Below, piece by piece: positions 24,601 to 36,900 of a stretch of DNA of 64,000 nt (the stretch's first letter is position 1; every line of letters starts with the position of its first letter). The translations under genes were made by a program, and so were the position numbers. The notes under the pieces are model-generated. The model did no database searches. It was not told where the DNA came from and was given only the letters and a program-made list of their open reading frames with translations. Origin of the DNA: Dioscorea cayenensis subsp. rotundata (Eukaryota; Streptophyta; Magnoliopsida; Dioscoreales; Dioscoreaceae); NCBI RefSeq assembly GCF_009730915.1, contig NC_052475.1:31681016-31745015 (forward strand), written 5' to 3'.

Positions 24601-25004
24601 TAATACTTGAAAGAATGTGATTCAAAAGCAGATGCAAAGAAATGCAGACCAATACCAAGTGCTTTTTATCCTCCTTTTTTTTTCTCTTTCTCTCTGGCCT
24701 CTATCTGACAAACAGGAGAGAGCAATGCAGGTATCTCTCTCTTTCTAGGCTCTTTCCTTCTGGTGTCTGGGCAGAAGAGAGCAATGCATGCAGTTATCTC
24801 ATGGTTTTTATGCAGTACTACTGTATGTCTCTCTAGCATTGAGCAAGAGAGACTCTATTGAAGTACATGTCTCTCTTGCAAGGTTAACAGAAAAAAAACA
24901 AACACCTTTCTCTTTGACCATTACCAAGTTACCAACAAAGGGAGCAATGCAATCATGGAAGACAGGGCACAAATGCATATTGTGTGCCCTTTGCTTTTTG
25001 TTGG

Positions 25005-25030
25005 TGTTGCTGTTGCTGTTGCTGTTGCTG
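25005..25030. repeat. (TTGCTG)n hexanucleotide repeat
   Basis: About four TTGCTG units some 600 bp upstream of the NAT start codon. No coding frame with family resemblance runs through it. Confidence 0.75.
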
Positions 25031-26890
25031 AGTGAGAAAACCAAAAAGAAAAAAAATTACTAAAGATGGTTATAAAAAACAAAACAATGGGAATTTTTTT
25101 TTGTACTGTTGTTATTGGTGCATGTAGTTGCTGATATTGATTAATTTAAAATATATATATATATATATGAATTTAAAAATATTAGTTTGGATCTTTTAAA
25201 TAAAGAGCATGTCTGCGTGTAATGAGTTGTTAACATTATTATTATTTTTTTAAAAAAAAGCTTGTTACCTGTTTAAATTATATTAACATAATAATATTAC
25301 TTATTTGAATATATATATATATATATACACATTGTTTTTTTGGCCCCCTTCATAATTTTCATTACCCCAAATATGAGGGTTATAAGGAGGAATTGATGTG
25401 ATTTGACATATTTGGCCCCCTTCATAATTGCTTATTGATTTGATATTTTTTTATTTTAACATGAACTATTTAATATAAATATTAAATTATAATAATTAAA
25501 ATGGATAATAATATATAAATTATTTAAAATGAAGTAGTTTCATTTAATAAAAAAATAATACACCAAATATTCATTTATAATACCAAATTATACTAATTAA
25601 AATTACTAATAATTGAAGTGAATTATTTAATTAATATTTGATAATAATTTAAGTATATAAGATATACAAAATATTTCACAAATTAAAAATTTGTCATAAA
25701 TAATATATCAATATTATTTATTAGCACTAAAGGCAAAATAGTAAATTTATCATATTTTCTCATTGTTTTCATTACCATTTCTTCCCAATACCATTGTTAT
25801 CTAAACACATCATAAATTCAATGGATTTTTTTAGTTAAATTTCATTCCATTATTTTTTCAAAGATCAGTTAAATTTCATTTTCCATTATTTTAACTTTTA
25901 AATTTAAGTTTAGAATGTAAAATATATATATATTTATGTGCTTACATTATTTTCCTAGTAAGTATTTATGATTTTGAAAAAACATGAAATTGATTTTTAA
26001 ATACACATAGTTTTTTATAAACACGGGAACATTATCGTAACATATTCAAAACTATTTATTTTTAATAAATATGGATAAATCAAGAGATTAAATTTATAAT
26101 TTTAAATTAAAAGAAAAATTAAATATCAAAAATTGATATTTGTGCTTCAAAATAAATCATGACCTATAAAACTATCTATCTATATATATACAATAGTCAA
26201 CATAATCAAAACCATCTAAAGAACCCCTTGGTTTTTGAGTTGTTTTTGGGAGTTGAATCATGTTTTATCATTAACCTGTTTGAGATTCCATAACGAAATG
26301 GGTTGTCCTTATGTAATTTGTTGCTTATGTTCATCATTCATCTTCTTGGGCTATTTGTTCTTTTATAAAACCTTTGCATATTTACCGGACACCCCACTCA
26401 TTCAAATAATTGCCTTTAGATGCATGTAATGAGGCATTTCTCCAAAGTTATGGTGTATACCTTAATTTAAAGGGCTTTGTATTTTTCCAATTAGCCATAC
26501 GATAATTTACAATTACCTAAATAACCTTAGAGCTAATTTATTTATCAAAATAGCTATTGGGCCGTTAAATCAATACACAGTTTAATCGAATATTTTAAAA
26601 GCAATAAAAAAACCATTTTTTGCATTTCAACACTTTTTTATAATTATTAAAATAACTTATTTTTTTAATCTAATTTTATTTTTTTTAATTATTATTGTTT
26701 TTAAAAATGTATTAGTCTTTTTAAAACCCCTTTCACTTTTGAAGATTATATTATTACTTATTATTAAAATGGCAAGCATTTGTTGAAATAAAATCAGGGG
26801 CATTGGATGTGATCCCCAATTTCGTTTCCCTTTGTTAAGCATAATTTTATTTAGCATACACATATAAATATTTTTAAATTTAATTAAATG

Positions 26891-26913
26891 TTATTATTAT
26901 TATTATTATTATT
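26891..26913. repeat. (ATT)n microsatellite
   Basis: About eight ATT units in AT-rich intergenic DNA. Confidence 0.8.
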
Positions 26914-27130
26914 TATTTATGGTAGAAATATGTAATTTAAGCAAAATAATACATGATTTCAAGGCACGATGGCTATTTTGAATTTATTTTATGGTTAAGA
27001 AGGAAAAAAAAAGCTTATTCATAAACATTCATCAAAAGAGTGTACAATTTGCCAATTAATTAATTATTTAAAAAGCATTAATCAAAACACGTTTCCCAGT
27101 GTTTTAATTCAAAAGTTAGTTGGATTCCAA

Positions 27131-27181
27131 CCCGTTTCCCCGCGAAGCCAAGCGGGAAAGGCAACGGTTTGGTGACCGTTG
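27131..27181 (+). promoter_or_regulatory. Clustered E2F-like and MYB3R/MSA-like sites upstream of ABCG
   Basis: GCGGGAAA at 27152-27159 is, on the reverse strand, TTTCCCGC, an exact fit to the plant E2F consensus. TTTCCCCGC at 27135-27143 is a near fit in the opposite orientation. Two AACGG cores follow in inverted orientation: CAACGGTTT at 27162 and GACCGTTGG at 27174. AACGG is the core of mitosis-specific activator elements bound by MYB3R factors. The cluster sits about 180-230 bp before the start codon, so it may be promoter or 5' UTR. Function is inferred from consensus only. Confidence 0.45.
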
Positions 27182-27361
27182 GCTTCACAAAGACACAGAG
27201 AGCCAATATCGCCGCATAGTCCTCCCTTCCATTCCTTGTAGTATCCCTTCTATCAATCCTCTCTCTTTGCCCACACTTTGCTCCATTTCCATCCTCCATG
27301 CAATGCTCTAAGCTTCCCTCTAGTCCCCGGTCACCATTGTTACCCATTAACAGTGCCCCAA

Positions 27362-30300
27362 ATGGCATGGTGGACTCCCCACATTCCCTTTGCCATTCTC
27401 TTGTTTGCCATTCTTTTCATGTCCCCATTGCCTCTTTGTCAGGGCCAAGATGATGACAATGACCTTGAAGCCGGCCAACAACGTGCCCGGGCGAATCCTC
27501 TCTTTGCCCGAGTCGTCTATGAGCGTCTTATGGGCCTCACTACTAGTTTTGTCGATGTTATCGGCGATAACCTCAACTTTTGTGTCAAAGATTCGTAAGC
27601 CTTTCTATTGTTTTTCTCTTGCTTAGTTTGTTTTTTGTGATGCAGCTTATGTATTTGATGTTATGTCTCTGTGGATTTGTGTTTTAGAGAAACTGATTGG
27701 AACCAGGCGTTCAATTTCTCTAAAGACCTGACCTTTTTGTCTAATTGCATCAAAAATACTGATGGTATGACTTCCTTTTGTTTTTTTTCTCGGTTGTTTG
27801 TCATGTTGTTGTTTCTTAATTGTTGACTAATTGTTTGTTACATAGGAGACCTTACATTGAGGATGTGCACTGCTGCGGAAATGAAGTTTTATTTTGCGAG
27901 TTTTGAGAATCAAGGGAAGAGTGATTACTTGACGCTGAACAAGAACTGCAATCTCACTTCATGGGTTTCTGGTTGTGAGCCTGGATGGGCATGTTCTGTT
28001 GGTGAAAAACAGAAAATTAATCTCAAGGACACAAAGCTAATACCTTCCAGAACTCTCAATTGCAAACCATGTTGTGAGGGCTTCTTCTGCCCCCATGGCA
28101 TGACATGCATGATTCGTGAGTATACATATACATATACATATACATATAAATTTTTCTTTATCATAGGTAGAAATCTCAAACATTCTTCCATAACTCACCT
28201 GTTTATTCTTTTCTTTCTCAAATGAAGCATGTCCTCTGGGTACATACTGTCCGACTGCAAAACTAAATAAAACTACTGGTGTTTGTGAGCCGTAAGTTGA
28301 TCTCTTCAAACAAAATTCATATTTGTATACTTATGTTTACTGGGAACATGTCAAAATATGTGACTAAATTACAGAGAAATCTTACAGATATAGGTACCAG
28401 ATACCCCCTGGACAGCCAAATCACACCTGTGGTGGTGCTGATAAATGGGCTGATTTTGATAGTAGCTCTGAGATATTCTGTCCAGCAGGATACTACTGCC
28501 CAAGCACCATAAAGAAACTTTCTTGTCGTAGTGGGTATTGTTTCTTATCCCATCTATTTGTTTTCTTTACTTTGAATGCTCGGTTCTATTGCTATACCCT
28601 AAATCTTTCGCTAATCATTTGAGTTCAATTTGCAGCTACTACTGCAGGAAGGGATCTATAGAACAAAACAGTAAGTTGGTTTGTTCTCAAGCTCGTGATA
28701 TTTGAAAAAAGAAAAAGCTTTATCCTTTTTTATACTAAGATATATGTTCTTAACTATGGTTTCTGCTTACAGTATGTTACAAGAAGAGTTCATGCAAGCC
28801 TAATTCTGAGAATCAGGACATCACTATATTTGGTGGCTTTATAATTGTAAGTGAGGTTGGCTTATTTGCATGCTGGCTCTTATATAGCACATGAAATATT
28901 GCTTTGTGTCTTGTAGGCTGCACTCAGTTTATTGCTTATAGTTATATATAATTTCTCTGGCCAACTGCTCACAAATCGGGAGAAGAAACAAGCAAAATCC
29001 AGAGAAGCTGCTGCAAGGATGGCGAGAGAAACTGTACAGGCTCGTGAAAGGTGGAAATCTGCCAAGGATATTGCAAAGAAACATGCAGTCGGCCTTCAGT
29101 CACAATTCTCTCGGACGTTCTCTCGCAAGAAGTCTGTCAAGCAAGACATGCCACCACTTGCACCCAAGAAGGAACCAAGCAACCTTACTAAAATGATCCG
29201 TTCACTTGAAGAGGACCATGAAGGTGATGAAGGTTTCAATCTGGAAATTGGCGATAAAAACATGAGGAAGATGACAGCCAAACAAATGCATACTCGTAGC
29301 CAGATCTTCAAGTATGCTTATGGCCAAATTGAGAAAGAGAAGGCTATGCAACAGCAGAATACAAACTTGACTTTTTCAGGAGTGATTTCCATGGCAACTG
29401 ACAATGACATGCGACAAAGGCCAGTGATTGAGGTTGCTTTCAAAGACTTGACTCTTACTCTGAAGGGGAGTAAGAAAAAACTTATGAGGAGTGTGACAGG
29501 GAAACTCATGCCTGGTCGAGTGACTGCTCTCATGGGACCATCTGGTGCTGGAAAGACAACATTTCTGAATGCTCTGGCTGGAAAGGCTACTGGATGTGAT
29601 ATGAGTGGTTTGGTTCTTATAAATGGGAAGGTTGAGCCTATTCGGGCATATAAAAAAATCATTGGTTTTGTGCCACAAGATGATATTGTTCATGGGAACT
29701 TGACAGTGGAGGAGAATCTTTGGTTCAGTGCCAGATGCAGGTAAGAAATAATGCACACACTAACATAACAGAATACAAAATTTAAATTTATAATAACCTT
29801 AACATGCATTGATTGCCTATGTTATTTTGCAGACTTTCTGCTGATATTTTGAAAGCCGATAAGGTTCTGGTTGTGGAAAGAGTTATAGAGTCCTTGGGAC
29901 TACAAGCAGTTCGTGATTCTTTGGTTGGAACAGTAGAACAGCGTGGGATATCAGGCGGCCAGAGGAAAAGAGTTAATGTTGGTCTGGAAATGGTCATGGA
30001 GCCTTCTCTTTTGATTTTAGATGAGCCAACATCTGGTTTGGATAGTTCTTCATCTCTGTTGCTTATGAGGGCTCTTCGGCGTGAGGCTCTTGAAGGCGTT
30101 AACATTTGCACGGTGGTTCACCAACCCAGGTTATCTTAAATTCATGATACTGTTGATTCCTAAAACAATCCCTTCTAAATGTTTGCTAGCTTTTCAGTAT
30201 CACTTGAATGATAAAATGCAACAACAATATGTTCATTTCATTCTATTTGATAAATGTGGCAGCAGTTTGACTTTGTTCTTTATTTATACTGAAAATGTGC

Positions 30301-31922
30301 ATGTTCGTTTGCCTAGTTAAGTTTCTGATGCTAAGTCATTTTTGCCATCAGCTATGCCTTGTTCAGGATGTTTGATGATCTGATACTACTAGCGAAAGGA
30401 GGTTTAATTGCATATCTTGGATCAGTGAAGAAGGTCGAGGAATACTTTCAAGGCCTTGGGATTGTGGTCCCTGAGCGTATAAATCCTCCGGATCACTATA
30501 TCGATATTTTAGAAGGTATAGTGAAGCCAAGCACAAGCACTGGCATAAATTATCAACAGTTACCCCTCAGATGGATGCTGCACAATGGCTATGATGTACC
30601 ACGAGATATGCTACATGAGGCTTCTGATACATCATTGAGGAACGGCGATGCAGGGTCAGTTAAGGGTGGTTCTGAAAGGCAGTCTCTTACCAGTGATGTG
30701 TGGGATAATGTGAAGGACTTTGTACAGTTTAAACGAGACGATTTTGAGTACAATTTCTCAAAATCCAAAGACTTGTCAAACAGAAGAACTCCTGGTCCCT
30801 TGACACAGTATAAGTATTACTTAGGAAGGTGATTTCTTTGACCATTGTTTTACATATCAACTGCACATTTTGAGTTCTCTATTTTTCTCTTAATATTCTC
30901 CTATTTGTATGTTCAGAGTGGGAAAACAACGGTTGCGTGAAGCTAGGCTACAAGGAGTCGACTTTCTTATCCTATGTCTCGCTGGTATATGCTTAGGAAC
31001 ACTAGCAAAAATGAGCGATGAAACATTTGGTTACACCGGATATCTGTACACTGTCATTGCTGTTTGTAAGTTGTTGATCCTTTTCCCTCTTTTTTGATTC
31101 AAAACAACATCTTTGTTAATGATTTCTATTGTTTGGAATTGCAACTTCTCTCCTCTTCATTGCAGCTCTTCTGTGCAAAATCGGAGCCTTGAGGTCATTC
31201 ACTCTGGACAAATTACAGTACTGGAGAGAAAGAGCTTCCGGCATGAGTTCTCTGGCATACTTTCTTTCAAAAGATACCATAGATCACTTCAATACCGCAA
31301 TCAAACCACTGGTTTACCTTTCTATGTTTTACTTCTTCAACAACCCGAGATCATCCTTCGGCATGAATTATCTCATTTTGGTTTCACTCGTTTACTGTGT
31401 GACTGGTATTGGTTATACTTTCGCTATTTGCTTCCAACCAAGCTCAGCACAATTGGTATGTCTGATTTCTGCAGTAAAATCAATAGCTTCAATTATTTAT
31501 CCAACAATATTATCTAACCACAATTCTGATCTTACAGTGGTCTGCACTTCTTCCAGTTGTTTTATCTCTAATAGCAAGTGAGGAAAGAGTACCGAAACCA
31601 TTGACTAATTTATGCTACACTAAATGGGCATTACAGGCATTTGTGCTCGCAAATGCAGAAAGGTAACAAATAAGTATTAAGTATCAATCAATCGATGTCT
31701 ACATAATTTATGACTAAACAATTCTAAAGAATTATTAATACTAAAATTTTCGCAAACACATACAGGTATTCCGGAGTTTGGCTACTGACAAGGTGTGGAT
31801 TTCTGAAGATGAAAGATTATAACATCCATGAGTTTTATCTTTGCATAGTAGTTCTAATTTTGGGCGGCATCGTCTTCCGTTGCGTCGCCTTCTTTTGCCT
31901 GGTGACCTTGCAGAAGAGGTGA
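27362..31922 (+). CDS. ABCG28: ABCG half-size transporter, ABCG24/28 clade
   Basis: Exons: 27362-27594, 27688-27764, 27846-28115, 28228-28291, 28388-28534, 28636-28670, 28773-28846, 28917-29740, 29833-30129, 30352-30828, 30917-31065, 31166-31455, 31538-31662, 31766-31922. They join in phase to 3,219 nt, 1,072 aa. Order of parts: signal peptide (residues 1 to about 27, ending LPLCQG); a Cys-rich outer domain with many Cys-Pro words such as [10 protein letters not shown]; a first membrane span just after residue 300 ([12 protein letters not shown]); a basic Ala/Lys-rich linker; then the nucleotide-binding domain with Walker A GPSGAGKT near 507-514, signature ISGGQ near 614-618 and Walker [11 protein letters not shown] near 634-643; and a C-terminal membrane domain. 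The Cys-rich N-terminus is characteristic of this long clade. Arabidopsis ABCG28 acts in pollen-tube growth; substrate here is unknown. The exact orthologue (24 or 28) is uncertain. An ATG at 27298 lies upstream in another frame. Confidence 0.92.
28121..28149 (+). repeat. (CATATA)n repeat in ABCG intron 3
   Basis: About five TACATA/CATATA units starting a few bases after the intron 3 donor at 28116. Confidence 0.75.
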
Positions 31923-33901
31923 AGATTGAATATCATGATAATTAGATATCAGCTCAAGCAGGTTCACATAGTTTTAGCACAGACAGTTACATTACATTCT
32001 TACTTCCTCTTTGTAGATGAGTTCTACTTCATTACTGAAAATTTGAAATTTTTCTGCTGTAAAATAGCAATTTGTACAGTAGTATTTGATCATATTATCA
32101 TGCTCCAAATGCTTCCAATTTGTATTTCTGTTTGTTTTAGAATGTCATGGTTATATAATTGATTTAGATTTAAATCTTTGAGTTAATTTATGGATGAATT
32201 TGATTTAGATTTAATCAATTATTGAAGTTTATAACTCATTATTAATCTAATACCCCATTAGTTCAAATTGTTATAGTGGAAGATATATAATTTTATTTTT
32301 ATATATTATTTATGTAATAAAAATTGTCTATATAAATGACTCTATTAATTTTGCTTATAGAATAATGCAAAAAATAAAATACTATTTCTATTGATCAAAG
32401 AATATCTATTATTATCCTAAATTATGCTCTGCATCATTCTAAGTTGGTTAAGAGTCATCTCAGAGTCACACATGCACTCTGCCAGAGGTTGAAATAACAA
32501 AACATAAAAAGTTTAATATGATTGAAGGGTTTTATTAGTAAAATTTGCAAGTGAATGGTCCTATCTAACAACTGATTTTATATATTTTAAAAATAAACCT
32601 GTGGCCACTACATTTTCCTGAGCCTATTTGAAAAATGTAATTAAAAAAAAAAAACATTGTGAATAAAATATCAAGCAGTTGGGTCTGTATCTTTTACATC
32701 TATGAATTTTTAATAGTCGTCCAAGATTTTAACTAATAAATAATAAACATTTTTTCCCCTAAGACTTGTGTAAATAAATAAATAAAATATTTAGTTTAAA
32801 AATATATTAATTAATACTTTGAAATATCAATACAAGCAACATCTATTTTAAATAATTAAATAAATTTCTTTAATAAAATGCTGACAAATCACGTGTTAGG
32901 CACCAATGATTTCTTGGTTTATTGATAAAAGATCTTTTTTGTAAAGTGTTCATTTCACGAATGATCAAAGATCAAACTTTAAAACCTATATAAAGTTTGA
33001 GTATACTTCATGTCTATACACTTCTCGAAGTTCTCTTAAATATGATAGGGGAAAGTACTTATCACTTATTTATAAAAAAAAACAAACCTTTATATTAAAA
33101 ATAAGTACACATTAAGAATTAAGCTATATAACATCTATGATCTCTAACCACGAGAAATGGATATTCTATACAGAGGTGTTTGATGTCGATAAACCAAATA
33201 ATTATTAATTAAAATAAGTAATTTTTCTCACAAATATATATTTTCTTATATCAATATTTCTTATAGTACAATATATATATATATATGCAAATTTTAAAAT
33301 TTTTATTTTTAAAAAATACATAAACATATATATACACATATGCATATATTTAATTTAATTAAATTTCCACCACCTCTCTTGAGTCTTGACCACAGAAAAG
33401 CATGTTTTTAATGAAGTCACAAACCACGTCCACACGTCATCAATTCAGCTGCATGCGTTGCACCATCCTCCTTCCACCTCACGCTTCTGCTCCATCCACC
33501 GTACGATTGCCTCGTGATCAGCATTAAATCTCTGATCCCCCAATCCATCCATCTGCCCCCCTTTTTCTATCAATTCCTTCTCCTCCTCCTCCTCCATTTT
33601 TGCCGTCTCTCGCGTCGCCTCGCGCATCATCCGATCGCGCAAATCTCTCTCTCCAAATCAAAAGATTTCGATTTCCCTCCCAATTAGGAAATTCGATCGG
33701 TTTGATCGCAATTCCCCTTCTCGATCTCGCCTGTGATTTAGGGTTTCCTCGATATTTGTGGCTTTGTAGATGCTTTGATGGGTGGGGAGCGGAGAGCTGT
33801 GTTGGATCTAGGGCTTCGGTGATTGTGAGACGGGGGGGATTGATGGTTCGTGTTTGGGGACGGATCGGGCCAGATGATACTTTGGAAGAAGATGCAAGGC
33901 T
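31923..33901. other. Intergenic region between ABCG and SUO
   Basis: ABCG 3' UTR, then strongly AT-rich DNA to about 33,370, then a GC-richer, CT-rich stretch from about 33,430 that looks like the SUO promoter and long 5' leader (TCCTTCTCCTCCTCCTCC at about 33,577). A degenerate SINE-like or tRNA-like segment lies near 32,424-32,500. Short upstream reading frames occur in the leader. Confidence 0.5.
32424..32500 (+). repeat. Degenerate tRNA-derived SINE or tRNA pseudogene
   Basis: TAAGTTGGTTAAG at 32440 resembles a pol III A box of tRNA type and GAGGTTGAAATAA at 32484 a decayed B box. The ~40-bp spacing fits a tRNA. No cloverleaf with an intact acceptor stem could be drawn, so it is unlikely to be a functional tRNA. 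Confidence 0.35.
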
Positions 33902-33983
33902 ATGCATGACGGTGAATGCGAGGAGAACAATCGGCGGCCGCAGCGGCGGCATATGTTGCAGAGCCCTCGCGCTGGACCAGTAG
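33778..33983 (+). promoter_or_regulatory. Upstream reading frames in the SUO leader
   Basis: An ATG at 33778 opens a 14-codon frame ending in TGA. A second ATG at 33843 opens a 46-codon frame that ends at 33983 and overlaps the main start at 33902 in a different frame. If the transcript begins upstream of them, they should lower translation of the main protein. The transcription start is not known from sequence. Confidence 0.35.
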
Positions 33984-36900
33984 CTTCGCCGGTTCTTGAT
34001 TTGAAGCAGGATTCTACTGGTTTCTTCGTAAAGGTGCATGCTTTGTTTGTTATTATTGTTGATTGGTATGCTAGGGTTTGGTGGTTCCCTGTGATTCTCA
34101 TTCGATTGGTTATGGAAATTGTTGATTGCGATGGAAAAATGATGAATTGTATAGAAATTCGAGCATTTCTGATTGATCTTGTAAACATGATTTGTTGTTA
34201 GGATGAAATTTTATTTTTGCGCTCTTGCATATTACACTTAATGGTTTTCCTTCTCTTTGGCGTCTCTGTTGTTTGCGAAAAAGAAAATCAAGTCATGCGA
34301 GTTGAGTTTGAACGCATTGGTCGTGGCCATTACGGAAACGGCTTTTTTTTTCGAGTTTAGGGACGTTAGAACTTAGAACAGACCACCTAAGTATGATAAA
34401 GTCCATGTTTGTCTTTTTATTTTGTGAGGCCATCAAATTAAAGAAAGCAGTGCTCATAAACGGATTGGTGAATGACCATTTATTAAAAAGTCAGGTGCTG
34501 GAGGAAACATGCACCCTAAGATCAAGACTCACTAGCAGTTTTGGCATGCATTTTATTGGTGAACATCATTCTATACGCCAAAAATTTGTGGCCTCTTATG
34601 GAACATTTTCATTCCAAAGACTATGGAGAAGTGCTTCAACATTGATTTGAATTGATGCAGGCTATGTTCGACAAAGTTTTTTTTTAAAGATTCTATTGAT
34701 GTGTAGGACATTCTTGCTGATTGTCGCACTTTGGATTTTATAAGTCAACTTCCCTGATTTTTTATTTTCTGCAAAAGCTGTATTTTAAATTTACGCTGAA
34801 CACGTTTTTTTTTGGGTAAATAGTGCCCCATGATGCTTTTTATAATCCAAAGGTGCTTTTGAAGTAAATGTTCTGTGAAGCACTTAATCTGAAGCTGAAA
34901 TTCATTTTTGTGGTTGTCCTATGGCAGGCATACCTATTTTTATAGTATTTTCTTGTTGGATTATTTAAATAACTTTCTAGCAAAACATTTTTAGTAGTGG
35001 TTCTCTTCTCTGATCTATAGGCTGCAACTTAATTCTTTGTATGTGTGTGTGGCATATTCTACATATTCTCTGAAACTTGTTGGAGATACAGAGGAAACAC
35101 AAATGGAAAATTTGTAGTGAAAGTGGGAAATAAAGGAAAGTGACAGGAAAAATGGGTACTATGGACCAAGTGTAGTTGTGAATCAAAAATCATATCATTC
35201 AAGCATCTCTACAATGGTTGCTTCTCCGCTTGCTTACAAGTTGGATACGCAGCTCTCTTGAGGTAGATAGACGCTGTTGGAGTTCATTGTGATGGGAGGC
35301 ATAAAGATATGGTTTCAAGTTCAATCAAAAACATAAATTATATGAATATGGTTACATCTTTTTGAGAGTGCAATCGCCAGGAACTCCAAATTAACTAATT
35401 GATACCAACTTTATGTTTTAGCATCTTAAGGTCTCAAACTTTGTGAAGAAGGGTCACATGACTATTGTTCTCCTGTTAATTTCCATGTTAATTTCCATGT
35501 TTGCCAATATTTTTACCTTTTGACTTTCAAACTGGGGCGGTGTGAATGTTTTGTTCATCTGTTATCATTTAGGTTACATGTTAGCATATGTGTTCTTTGG
35601 GCAGGCTTATGGCCTGTTGGTTGTGGTCTATCATAGAAAAATAAATTCAGGTTATAAATGTACTCTGCAATTCTCATTGAACAGAGTTGCAATACCTGCC
35701 TTATCTGGATTAACCTTTGACAGTATTGTGGTCCAAGACTATTTAAATTATTGGCAGTGGTTGGAAAATCACTCCATCTATTATTTCTGAATATGTATTT
35801 TGTATTTTGTTAAAATTTATCACATTTTTTGAGTGACTTAATTTTTCTTCATGGGATTCCTGTGCTGTTCTAACCCTTGTTGATTCAGATGACCACTGAG
35901 TTCTTGTCCAACAACCTGGTAACTAATTGCTTTTGCTTAAGTAGCAAAATGGATGTTCATTCTGTTAATTGAAGTTCCTAAATGTTCTCCATTTGTAAAT
36001 GATTGAAGTTGCATGTGGAAGAGTAAGTGTTCTAGTTGTGAATTTAGATAAATGGTTGCTGTGGTCATTGTAGCTTAGAACAGCATCCTTATTCATCACA
36101 ATATAAATTTCTGTTTTTCTACTTTTATACAGGAAGCCATATTTTAATTTCTTCTACAAAGAAGGGCTTCTTTCTTCTTCTTCTTCTCCCATTTTTTGTG
36201 CTTGATGACTATTCAAATTTAAATTAGATCATTCAGAATAATTTTTTTCTTTCTGGATGGGACTTTTTGGTTTGAACTCATAGTTATCTTTTGCTTATTC
36301 TTGCGAGTTATGGTATTTGTTATGAGCATTGAGGATTGTGCCTTTCTGTGTTGGCAATCTTTTATACTTTTCACTCAATTCACTGAGGCATATGTTAATA
36401 TTTCTTATTTGATATTCTGTTTGGATCCAAAAGTGCATTAAATGGAAATCTTCTTGTTTATGCTTGTCCCATCTAGGAGATTTCTGACTATTCGAAGTTC
36501 TTTTCTGTGATTTTATACACCCAACCTCCTAGATTAGACTTATAATGGAATGTGTTAGGGCTTGCTTATGGTTTTGCAATTGTTTTCATGTTGTAACTTT
36601 TTAAATAATCAAAATGTAGCAAATGCTTAGCAAGTCTTGGAACAGTGCATCACAAGCTGGAAAGATGCATGGGTTTACTAGTTTTGGTTGTAATGGAGTA
36701 TTTAGTTGATGTATTATTATCTTCTTTTTTTTGTTCTGATATATAAAGATTTTTCTGAAGACCTAATTTTTACTTGCCAATTTATGATTAGTTCAGTAAA
36801 TGTTGGCCCCTATTATCATAAGTGATGTGATCTTCCCTTCAGCTAGAATTTTATATAACAAAATAGATATTTCATCTTTTGGAAATATTAAAAGAACAGT

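Larger units (their letters stand above)
24395..27361. other. Divergent intergenic region between NAT and ABCG
   Basis: The first ~650 bp next to NAT is a probable leader/promoter with pyrimidine-rich and GAGAG-rich tracts; the word GAGAGCAATGCA occurs at about 24,718 and 24,778. Then come AT-rich DNA with microsatellites and a direct repeat of TTTGGCCCCCTTCATAATT at about 25,340 and 25,409. The final ~250 bp before the ABCG start is GC-richer and looks like promoter or leader. No additional gene is seen. Confidence 0.5.

Noticed and set aside
25336..25870. MITE suggested by TTTGGCCCCCTTCATAATT repeats and a GATGTGTTTAG-type end
   Set aside because: The right end has no inverted partner at the left, and the direct repeat may be local slippage.
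32424..32500. Functional tRNA gene
   Set aside because: A/B box-like words are present but no acceptor stem or intact cloverleaf; B box is decayed.
33524..34039. 171-codon reverse frame over the SUO leader
   Set aside because: Composition follows the GC-rich leader, no motif, and it overlaps the well-supported SUO first exon.
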